This document shows positions 1-4,969 of a DNA stretch of 7,262 nt, in pieces (position 1 is the stretch's first letter; every line of letters begins with the position of its first letter). The notes beneath the pieces were generated by a model. The model saw nothing but the letters and a program-made list of their open reading frames with translations. It did not search any database and was not told the origin of the DNA. A program made the translations under genes and the position numbers. Location: NCBI GenBank assembly GCA_003663225.1, contig QMZP01000032.1, positions 1 through 7,262 on the forward strand, given 5' to 3'. Origin of the DNA: Candidatus Aenigmatarchaeota archaeon. Lineage in GTDB: Archaea > Aenigmatarchaeota > Aenigmatarchaeia > QMZP01.

Positions 1-1138
1 CAGCAAGGAACATTCCTATCAGAAGGAACGTGTTTATGGAGAAGAGCCATACGATTGACCCGGGTATTGGCAGCACCTGGGTAGCATAGCTTGCCCTTGT
101 AACCCCCTCTATCGCGCCCCAGCTGCCCGGGTTGGCCTCAGCCACTGTGGAGAACTCAACGTTCTTCGAGAGCGTCACCACCCTGCCCACATCAGTAAGG
201 TATTCAGCACCAGCATCCGTGAACATGGAAGCGAACAGCAGGCCCAGTATGCCTACAACTATTATCCCCGGAACAACGTATGCCATCTGGTCCTTCTTCA
301 CGAGCCCGTATCTTTCTACACCCATCCTTGCGAGCAGAAGCACCAGTACCATGGGCACTGTCCCGTATATGCTGAACCCCAGTATGTTGGGATGGTATGG
401 CATCATAACGTTCGCCATCATGCCCACGGCAAGCGGTATGTATGCCTTGGATATCCTGCTTATGTTTCTGTTCAGCAGGAGCATTACTATTATGAAGGCA
501 GGAATCAGCAATGCTATGTACTGGACGCCGCCTGCCCATGTCTGCACAAGGAAGAACATGCTTATTCCTCCGAGTATCCCGCTCTTCCAACAGTTCCTCT
601 TGTAAGCCCTGATGAAAAAGTAGAACAGCATCAACATTAGGACGCCTGCATTGGCCTCTTTATCGAAGAAGCCTGCAGATGTCCTTGTTATGAAAGCAGG
701 GATTGTCGCAAGGAAGAACGCGGCAAAAAGGCCAGTCTTCCTGTCGAATAGCTCCTTCCCTATGAAGAACATCACTATGGACGCCAGCGCTCCCATAAGC
801 GCAGGATATAGCAGCGCATACTGAAAGTATCCCAGGCCTGTTAGCGGTCCTATGACCACATACATTATAGCTGGCAGATAGAACGCTACAGGAGGCTGCC
901 CAGCCGGCGGAACCCCAAACGGATGATGCCTTAGCATGTCGTTCTCAGGCAACTGGAAGTTGTTGTTAACAACATACTCGCTCATCCTGTATATGTAGAA
1001 CGGGTCTATGGCCTGCAACTCGTTGAACCTTGCAGGGAAGCTTCTCACCCAGAACCCTAAGACGACTATAATGAGCAATATGGCAAGCACACACCAATCT
1101 TTCTTCGATCTGTCTGTTATCAGAGACTTAAGGTTCAT
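1..1138 (-). CDS. aglB: Oligosaccharyltransferase STT3/AglB, N-terminal part
   Basis: Membrane oligosaccharyltransferase that moves a glycan from a dolichol-type lipid carrier to Asn in N-X-S/T sequons on the outer face of the membrane. The 379 visible residues form one open frame from ATG at 1138, and the C-terminus lies outside the window. Seen: a first membrane segment at about residues 17-32, then IDPFY with acidic D45 in the first external loop. Residues 155-162 read AGFFDKEA, the DxD-like metal motif in a DxE form (D159, E161). Many hydrophobic segments follow, and TVAE at 331-334 matches the TIXE loop motif with E334. The WWDYG acceptor-binding motif lies beyond the edge. No Shine-Dalgarno sequence precedes the ATG and a TATA-like box is centred about 31 nt upstream, so the mRNA is probably leaderless. 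It is divergent from the lipid-linked sugar transferase of the same pathway. Family assignment is strong; no other family combines these motifs. Confidence 0.93.
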   Translation of the reverse strand, partial: MNLKSLITDRSKKDWCVLAILLIIVVLGFWVRSFPARFNELQAIDPFYIYRMSEYVVNNNFQLPENDMLRHHPFGVPPAGQPPVAFYLPAIMYVVIGPLTGLGYFQYALLYPALMGALASIVMFFIGKELFDRKTGLFAAFFLATIPAFITRTSAGFFDKEANAGVLMLMLFYFFIRAYKRNCWKSGILGGISMFFLVQTWAGGVQYIALLIPAFIIVMLLLNRNISRISKAYIPLAVGMMANVMMPYHPNILGFSIYGTVPMVLVLLLARMGVERYGLVKKDQMAYVVPGIIVVGILGLLFASMFTDAGAEYLTDVGRVVTLSKNVEFSTVAEANPGSWGAIEGVTRASYATQVLPIPGSIVWLFSINTFLLIGMFLA

Positions 1139-1204
1139 AAGCTTAATTACTCTTATTATGTTAGTTTATATAATTTCAGACTGTCTGTCTTATAAAGTGA
1201 TAAT
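1139..1204. promoter_or_regulatory. Divergent promoter of aglB and the GlcNAc-1-P transferase gene
   Basis: A 66-bp spacer between two divergent starts. TTATATAA at 1166-1173 is a perfect 8-bp palindrome. Its centre is about 31 nt from the aglB ATG (minus) and about 35 nt from the transferase ATG (plus), suitable for TBP-directed initiation either way. GTGAT at 1197-1201 is the ribosome site of the plus gene. A palindrome CAGAC-T-GTCTG lies at 1177-1187. Promoter activity is inferred from position and composition. Confidence 0.6.
1177..1187. promoter_or_regulatory. Candidate operator palindrome
   Basis: CAGAC-T-GTCTG has perfect 5-bp arms around one central base. It lies between the TATA palindrome and the expected start site of the plus-strand transferase gene, where a bound regulator would block that direction while leaving aglB mostly free. 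A symmetric 11-bp site can occur by chance, so this is only a candidate. Confidence 0.25.
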
Positions 1205-2200
1205 ATGGAATTCGGGATAGCGGCAATAACGCTTGCAGTGTCTTTCATAACCACGCTGGTGCTGACGAAATACTGGATAAAGATAGCCAAGAGGGCAGGC
1301 ATAGTAGGAAAGGACATGAACAAGAGAGGCAGGCCCCAAGTAGCCGAAGCCGGTGGCATCACTGTGCTGCTCGGGATATCATCTTCAATACTTGTTTACG
1401 TCTTCTTCAAGACATTCTACTTACATTCGAGCTCAACGACTCTGCTCGTGTTCGCGTCGCTCTCATCGCTTCTGCTTGCAGGCTTCCTGGGGTTCGTGGA
1501 CGACATACTGGGGTGGAAGATAGGGCTCAGGCAGTGGCAGAAACCCGTCCTTACTATACCCGCCGCGATACCGCTGATGGTGATAAACGCGGGTGTATCG
1601 GAGATGGTCATACCGCTGATAGGCAAGGTCGACTTCGGAATACTGTACCCGCTTCTGATAATACCGCTGGGTATAATAGGCGCCGCCAACGGCTTCAACT
1701 TGATAGCAGGACACAACGCCCTGGAAGCCGGTATGGGTGCCATAATACTGGGCGCGCTCGGCGCAGTGACGTTGAACCAGGGAGCCCTTTGGGTGTCCGT
1801 GATATGTTTCTCTTCAGTCGCTGGTCTGCTGGGGTTCCTCGTATATAACAAGTATCCAGCAAGGATATTCCCGGGTGACAGCCTGACTTATTTCATAGGC
1901 ACGTTGATAGCGATAGTGGCAATACTAGGCAATGTGGAGAAGATAGCAATAATACTGTTCATACCATACTTCATAGAATTCATACTTAAGGCGAGAAGCG
2001 GGTTCAGGGCTGAGAACTTCGGAAAGCCGGACAGCGCGGGAAGATTGGAACCCGTGCATGAAAGGATATGCTCGCTTACGCATGTTGCGATGCTGCTTCC
2101 GTACAAACTGACAGGCAAAAGGCCAAGGGAGTACGATGTGGTGTTGCTCATTCTGCTGTTCGAACTCATTTTAGCACTTGCAGTCATATTCGTTATGTAG
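1205..2200 (+). CDS. MraY/Alg7-family GlcNAc-1-phosphate transferase (AglH-like)
   Basis: Polytopic membrane enzyme expected to transfer a sugar-1-phosphate, probably GlcNAc-1-P from UDP-GlcNAc, to dolichyl phosphate at the cytoplasmic face, the first committed step of lipid-linked glycan synthesis. At 331 residues with about ten hydrophobic segments it has the normal family length. Motifs seen: GFVDDILG at 96-103 with D99 and D100, NGFNLIAGHNALEAG at 162-176, and YPARIFPGDSLTYF at 217-230 with D225. The last two resemble eukaryotic DPAGT1/Alg7 (NxxNxxAGxNGLEAG and FxGDxxxYF) more than bacterial MraY, and no peptidoglycan genes are near. The start is ATG at 1205, three bases after GTGAT. The TATA palindrome lies about 35 nt upstream. 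It is divergent from aglB, which acts at the other end of the same pathway. The stop lies 2 bp from the convergent tfs stop. The exact sugar cannot be read from sequence. Confidence 0.9.
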   Translation: MEFGIAAITLAVSFITTLVLTKYWIKIAKRAGIVGKDMNKRGRPQVAEAGGITVLLGISSSILVYVFFKTFYLHSSSTTLLVFASLSSLLLAGFLGFVDDILGWKIGLRQWQKPVLTIPAAIPLMVINAGVSEMVIPLIGKVDFGILYPLLIIPLGIIGAANGFNLIAGHNALEAGMGAIILGALGAVTLNQGALWVSVICFSSVAGLLGFLVYNKYPARIFPGDSLTYFIGTLIAIVAILGNVEKIAIILFIPYFIEFILKARSGFRAENFGKPDSAGRLEPVHERICSLTHVAMLLPYKLTGKRPREYDVVLLILLFELILALAVIFVM

Positions 2201-2202
2201 AA

Positions 2203-2541
2203 CTATCCGTATTCTCTCCAGCTGTACTTGCACTTCGTACACCTGAGGAAAAGCGTCGGTGCCTCGTCTGCTGATCGCGTCTGCTGAAGCCACCATACGG
2301 CCTCCTTGTGGCCGCATTTCGGGCATACCGTCTTCGTCTTTGGCAGGGCTTCTTCGTTCTTCTCTATTATTATCACATCATCAAGGGGCTTCTTCGAGAC
2401 CTTTTCTGATATCTCAAGGGGCTTGTAGTCCTTTACCTTGTGACCGCACTTCTTGCACACTAAAAATGTCTTTCCTTTCTCTTCCTTCGATACCATTACT
2501 GTACCACATTTGTCACAGAAGTCCACAGAAACCCACCCCAT
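2203..2541 (-). CDS. tfs: Transcription factor S (TFIIS/RPB9/RPA12-like)
   Basis: Archaeal TFS enters the RNA polymerase funnel and stimulates transcript cleavage, rescuing backtracked complexes. The 112 residues hold two zinc ribbons: C9-x2-C12 with C29-x2-C32, and C73-x2-C76 with C101-x2-C104. The C-terminal ribbon carries QTRSADE (residues 87-93), whose Asp-Glu pair (D92, E93) is the catalytic hairpin tip, so the factor should be cleavage-competent. The linker is about 40 residues. Start choice is uncertain: ATG at 2541 gives MGWVSVDFC, but GTG at 2526 (codon 6) gives MDFCDKCG, matching the family start MxFCxxCG, and follows GGTGGG. If so, the protein has 107 residues. A CATATATG element at 2556-2563 fits the GTG start better; a TATAAA-like element at 2576-2585 fits the ATG. 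It lies downstream of the signal peptidase gene, same strand, and is tail-to-tail with the transferase gene. Confidence 0.93.
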   Translation of the reverse strand: MGWVSVDFCDKCGTVMVSKEEKGKTFLVCKKCGHKVKDYKPLEISEKVSKKPLDDVIIIEKNEEALPKTKTVCPKCGHKEAVWWLQQTRSADEAPTLFLRCTKCKYSWREYG

Positions 2542-2555
2542 TATATCTGTTATCC

Positions 2556-2585
2556 CATATATGTTGTACCATGGGTTTTTATATC
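2556..2585 (-). promoter_or_regulatory. Putative tfs promoter elements
   Basis: The 37-bp gap upstream of tfs holds two A/T elements: the palindrome CATATATG (2556-2563) and, read on the minus strand, GATATAAAAA (2576-2585), which overlaps the stop codon of the upstream signal peptidase gene. Either could be a TATA box giving tfs its own promoter. Which one is used would help decide between the ATG and GTG starts. Confidence 0.4.
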
Positions 2586-3082
2586 TTTCGGAGTATCAAG
2601 AACGCCAAGTAAGCAAGGAGTATAACCAATGCTATCGGTATAATGTTTGGGAGAATGTATTCGGTTATGCCTATTTTCACCCATCCCAGATATGGCAGTA
2701 TGAGAAAGACCTTGCCGTGTATCTGGGAATGGTATATGTGCTTCTCGAAGTCGAGTTGTCCTGGGTTTGCGTCGCCCCGGGTCTGGAAGGTCCCGTCGGG
2801 GTTCTTCTCTATCACCCGGTGCACTATCGGGACCATGTCACTCCTTCCTATAACAGGAGAGAAGACGATTATGTCGCCCACGGCTATGTCCTCAGCAGGC
2901 AGCCCATGAAGCAGGAGTATATCACCCCTGTAGAATGTCGGAACCATGCTGTTCGACTCAACTGCCACTATGGGCATGTCTGTGGACAAGAGCAGCCCAA
3001 TACCCTGGTTTATAGCGAAAGCTAAGACGATACCCAAAATTATATACCCAGCAGTCGAATCCATTGGTCCAGGAAGCTTCAT
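2579..3082 (-). CDS. Archaeal type I signal peptidase (S26B)
   Basis: Membrane serine protease that removes signal peptides from exported proteins on the outer face. It has 167 residues, with an N-terminal membrane segment at about 11-32 and a hydrophobic C-terminal segment at about 141-165. Motifs: ESNSMVPT at 42-49 with nucleophile S45, VHRV at 87-90 with H88, and RGDAN at 102-106 with D104. This is the Ser-His-Asp set of archaeal/ER-type enzymes, rather than the Ser-Lys dyad of bacterial LepB. The ATG at 3082 is preceded by GGTG ending 5 nt upstream, and this site overlaps the TAG stop of the CBS-domain gene, 8 nt away, so the two are probably co-transcribed and translationally coupled. 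A second ATG at codon 7 is possible but lacks such a site. Confidence 0.93.
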   Translation of the reverse strand: MKLPGPMDSTAGYIILGIVLAFAINQGIGLLLSTDMPIVAVESNSMVPTFYRGDILLLHGLPAEDIAVGDIIVFSPVIGRSDMVPIVHRVIEKNPDGTFQTRGDANPGQLDFEKHIYHSQIHGKVFLILPYLGWVKIGITEYILPNIIPIALVILLAYLAFLILRKI

Positions 3083-3090
3083 CCGAACAC

Positions 3091-4185
3091 CTAAGCGCGG
3101 CTCTTGGCCTTGCCCTTCTTCTTCATGACCTCACGTTCGAGCTTTGACAGAACGCTGCTAACAGCCTTGGTGAGGTCCCACGCGTAATCATCGGCGAAGA
3201 ACATGCCTTTTTCCGTCACGAGCCGGGACTTCACAGAGTACTTTTTTCGCTTGCCCTGCTTGTGATACCTGTCAACATGCATCACCATGTAATCTATCGG
3301 TATTATCTTTCCGAGTTTCTTTATCTCGCTTGCTATTTCCTCATCTATCACAGACCTTATGTATTCATCCTCTTCCTGCAGCCCGCTTATCCTTACATGG
3401 ACGCCTTCAGGCTTTCCTGATAGCAGCCTTAGTATGGGCTTTGGGGTTATTATCCCCAGGAGCCTGCCGCCCTTGCTGACAAGGGATGTTGGTATTCCCT
3501 TCTCCATCATGCCCTTTATGACATCGGTTATGCAGGCGTCCTGTTCTGCTACCGGGAAGTCCTTGAGCATTATGCCGGAGACCTTCACTCCACCCATGCT
3601 CAGTTTCTCGCCTGCTTCCTCTCCTTCACGCATGCGACTGCGCCCAGTATTCATCCTGAGCATGTCTATGGATTCCACCAGGCCCTCCACCTTCATATCA
3701 TCCCCCACCACAGGGAGCCTTGATACCCCGGTATCTCTGAGCATGGAGACCGCAACAGAGATACTGTCATCCGACCTCACATAGTGTGGGGAATTCATGA
3801 CATCTTTGGCCTTCTTTCCTTTGAGCTCAGGCTCCTTCATCACTGCATTAAGCATGCCCAGCTTCGTGGCGAACCGCGGGCCATCATCACCCTCAACCAG
3901 CACTGATTTGTAGTCGTTCATAAGCACGGAGCTTATGATGTCCCTAACAGGCGTCCCGGCATCTACAGGGCTCATGTATTCAATGAAGCCGGATATCTTG
4001 GTCTTGTCGGGGTTTGTTATGTTCCTGCGCACGAGGCTGTTCGAGAACACAACGCCCTTAAGCTCCTTGCCGTCCGTGATGACAGCCTCTCCCCTGCGTT
4101 CGGACAGCATCTTCGCTATGACTTTGCTTATGCTATCATCCTGCCTGAAAACGAGAGCGGGCTCAGAAATGTCTATTATTTTCAT
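3091..4185 (-). CDS. Four-CBS-domain protein with C-terminal HPF-like domain
   Basis: A 364-residue soluble protein. Four CBS-type repeats are visible at about residues 1-55, 68-118, 126-180 and 203-256. The third and fourth are clearest (the third has DSISVAVSMLRDTGVSRLPVV). CBS pairs usually bind adenine nucleotides or related ligands. Residues 262-356 look like the ribosomal S30AE/HPF fold: a start like VRISG, a long helix, two basic strands (RYHKQGKRKKYSVKSRLV, 306-323), then FFADDYAWDLTKAVSSVLSK (329-348), which parallels the HPF stretch before its last helix (FFAEE..D.Y.AID....KLE). The end is lysine-rich. This suggests a nucleotide-sensing ribosome hibernation factor; that role is inference. 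It sits 32 nt downstream of the S17e gene and is coupled to signal peptidase. There is no Shine-Dalgarno sequence, and a TATA box 24 nt upstream suggests a leaderless mRNA. Alternative: a CBS regulator with an unrelated basic domain. Confidence 0.85.
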   Translation of the reverse strand: MKIIDISEPALVFRQDDSISKVIAKMLSERRGEAVITDGKELKGVVFSNSLVRRNITNPDKTKISGFIEYMSPVDAGTPVRDIISSVLMNDYKSVLVEGDDGPRFATKLGMLNAVMKEPELKGKKAKDVMNSPHYVRSDDSISVAVSMLRDTGVSRLPVVGDDMKVEGLVESIDMLRMNTGRSRMREGEEAGEKLSMGGVKVSGIMLKDFPVAEQDACITDVIKGMMEKGIPTSLVSKGGRLLGIITPKPILRLLSGKPEGVHVRISGLQEEDEYIRSVIDEEIASEIKKLGKIIPIDYMVMHVDRYHKQGKRKKYSVKSRLVTEKGMFFADDYAWDLTKAVSSVLSKLEREVMKKKGKAKSRA

Positions 4186-4204
4186 AGTTTATTATAATGA
4201 ATCT

Positions 4205-4214
4205 CTTATAAAAT
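4205..4214 (-). promoter_or_regulatory. TATA box for leaderless CBS-HPF gene
   Basis: On the minus strand this reads ATTTTATAAG, centred about 24 nt before the ATG at 4185, the spacing expected if transcription begins at the start codon. It lies in the short S17e-to-CBS spacer. It would let the CBS-HPF gene be expressed independently of S17e. Confidence 0.5.
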
Positions 4215-4217
4215 AGA

Positions 4218-4418
4218 TTATCCGTCCTGTTCTTTGTTGGCCTTCATCTTCTTCGTTATGTAGCCTGCGAGGACGTTCCTTATCTTCTTCGATTTTATCG
4301 GCTTTATGACCTGAAGAGTTTCCTTGTTCTTGCTGAAGTCTGTCGTGAACTTGTCGCTCTGCCTTTGCACCAGCTCGTCAGCCAGCGTCTTCACGGATAT
4401 CGTCTTTATCCTTCCCAT
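4218..4418 (-). CDS. rps17e: Small ribosomal subunit protein S17e
   Basis: Ribosomal protein of the 30S subunit, present in archaea and eukaryotes. The 66 residues begin MGRIKTISVKTLADELVQ and contain KFTTDFSKNKE (21-31) and SKKIRNVLAGYITKKM (43-58), the hallmark pattern of S17e (KFTxDFxxNK, then P/SKKxRNxxAGYxT). Length is normal for archaeal S17e. I start it at ATG 4418 rather than the GTG two codons upstream, because GGTG ends 5 nt before the ATG, as in the neighbouring genes, and the family begins MGR. Upstream on the same strand is tRNA-Phe; downstream is the CBS-HPF gene. Confidence 0.94.
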   Translation of the reverse strand: MGRIKTISVKTLADELVQRQSDKFTTDFSKNKETLQVIKPIKSKKIRNVLAGYITKKMKANKEQDG

Positions 4419-4450
4419 ATGCACACCATCGATATATAGTCAAGTAATGG

Positions 4451-4458
4451 ATTTAAAT
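4451..4458 (-). promoter_or_regulatory. TATA-like box of rps17e
   Basis: ATTTAAAT, a perfect 8-bp palindrome, is centred about 36 nt before the rps17e ATG and 6 nt past the 3' end of tRNA-Phe. The spacing predicts a leader of about 10 nt containing the GGTG ribosome site. Confidence 0.5.
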
Positions 4459-4463
4459 GCTTA

Positions 4464-4535
4464 TGGGAAGGGAGGGAATCGAACCCTCAACACCCAGCTC
4501 TTCAGGCTGGTGCTCTCCCATTGAGCTACCTCCCC
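4464..4535 (-). tRNA. tRNA-Phe (GAA)
   Basis: A 72-nt cloverleaf, read on the minus strand. The acceptor GGGGAGG pairs fully with CCTTCCC (one G-U), D stem GCTC/GAGC, anticodon stem CCAGC/GCTGG with loop CTGAAGA, giving anticodon GAA for phenylalanine. The T arm is GAGGG-TTCGATT-CCCTC and the discriminator is A. No CCA is encoded and there is no intron. The first base lies one nucleotide after the stop codon of the small zinc-protein gene on the same strand. It is therefore probably cut out of a joint transcript, unless an A/T stretch inside that ORF (about 4573-4585) acts as its promoter. Confidence 0.95.
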
Positions 4536-4536
4536 G

Positions 4537-4812
4537 TTAAAATGTAATGCAGCCTATATCCTTAACTGACTTGCCTATTTTTATTTCTTTTGTGGATGCG
4601 TCCCTCAGCGTCTTCACTATCGGGCCAAGCTCCGTTTTATAATGTTCGGAGCACAGATATAAAGAGACCAAACCCTTCCTCCGGCCTGTTATCATGTTCT
4701 CCTCGAATATATTGATCTCCCTGGTAGGGAGCTTCCCGCAGCCATTGAAATTACACAGCTTGTGCATCTTAACGAGTTCCAGATTCTTAAGAATTGACCA
4801 TGATTTGTCCAA
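4537..4812 (-). CDS. Small CX4C/CX2H putative zinc-binding protein
   Basis: I do not recognise the family. With the start used here it has 91 residues, with C20-x4-C25 and C54-x2-H57 as a likely zinc site, joined by a basic loop (TGRRKG, 42-47). A lysine-rich tail follows and there is no membrane segment, so it is probably cytoplasmic and may bind nucleic acid or protein. Start choice: TTG at 4812 lies three bases after a perfect GGTGAT, the same geometry as other genes here. TTG at 4815 lies directly against that motif. ATG at 4767 would give a 76-residue protein starting MHKLC, just before the first Cys, but lacks a good ribosome site. The stop is one base from tRNA-Phe. It is divergent from tRNA-Asn. 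Confidence 0.72.
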   Translation of the reverse strand: MDKSWSILKNLELVKMHKLCNFNGCGKLPTREINIFEENMITGRRKGLVSLYLCSEHYKTELGPIVKTLRDASTKEIKIGKSVKDIGCITF

Positions 4813-4879
4813 CAAATCACCAATTAATAAATCTATATTAGTTTTAAAAACACGTATAGCATTAATACATACTGCTCAA
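4813..4879. promoter_or_regulatory. Divergent promoter of tRNA-Asn and the small zinc-protein gene
   Basis: A 67-bp A/T-rich spacer. TTTTAAAA (4842-4849), a perfect palindrome, is centred about 34 nt from the first base of tRNA-Asn and about 34 nt from the TTG at 4812, so one TBP site could serve both directions. GGTGAT (minus, 4816-4821) is the ribosome site of the small gene. An alternative TATA-like element, TATACGTG (minus), lies at about 4851-4858. Confidence 0.5.
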
Positions 4880-4969
4880 GCCCTAGTAGCTCAGCAGGTA
4901 GAGCGCCCGGCTGTTAAATCCTTGGATGCTGCAACCGGTAGGTCAGAGGTTCGAGTCCTCTCTAGGGCG
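4880..4969 (+). tRNA. tRNA-Asn (GTT) with 17-nt intron
   Basis: Acceptor GCCCTAG pairs perfectly with CTAGGGC, D stem GCTC/GAGC, T arm AGAGG-TTCGAGT-CCTCT, discriminator G. The anticodon loop is CTGTTA-intron-A, giving anticodon GTT for asparagine. The spliced length is 73 nt. The anticodon stem CCCGG/CCGGT has four pairs plus a C27-U43 mismatch at its outer end. The intron sits at the canonical 37/38 position. The 3' end touches the stop codon (4970-4972) of the convergent gene without a spacer. No CCA is encoded. Confidence 0.94.
4917..4933 (+). other. tRNA-Asn intron with bulge-helix-bulge splice sites
   Basis: A 17-nt intron. The fold gives two 3-nt bulges, TAA (4915-4917) and CAA (4932-4934), each cut after its second base by the archaeal splicing endonuclease. 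Between them is a 4-position helix, CTGT (4911-4914) against GCTG (4928-4931), with two Watson-Crick pairs, one G-U pair and one U-U mismatch. The internal stem is ATC/GAT (4918-4920, 4925-4927) with loop CTTG. These cuts restore a normal 7-nt anticodon loop. Confidence 0.88.

Noticed and set aside
132..605. Plus-strand open frame of 157 codons
   Set aside because: It lies wholly antisense to aglB, whose frame is unbroken and carries catalytic motifs. The translation shows no domain and no ribosome site.
2453..3025. Plus-strand open frame of 190 codons
   Set aside because: Antisense to the signal peptidase and tfs genes, with low-complexity Tyr/His-rich translation and no recognisable motif.
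3359..3784. Plus-strand Ser/Pro-rich open frame
   Set aside because: A shadow of the CBS-HPF gene on the other strand, with composition typical of an antisense reading.
4918..4927. Inverted repeat ATCCTTGGAT as a stand-alone hairpin or operator
   Set aside because: It is the internal stem-loop of the tRNA intron and needs no other explanation.
4880..4969. tRNA-Asn as a broken pseudogene because of the insertion in the anticodon arm
   Set aside because: The insertion lies exactly at 37/38, folds with two 3-nt bulges, and removal restores a proper loop; the acceptor and T stems are perfect.
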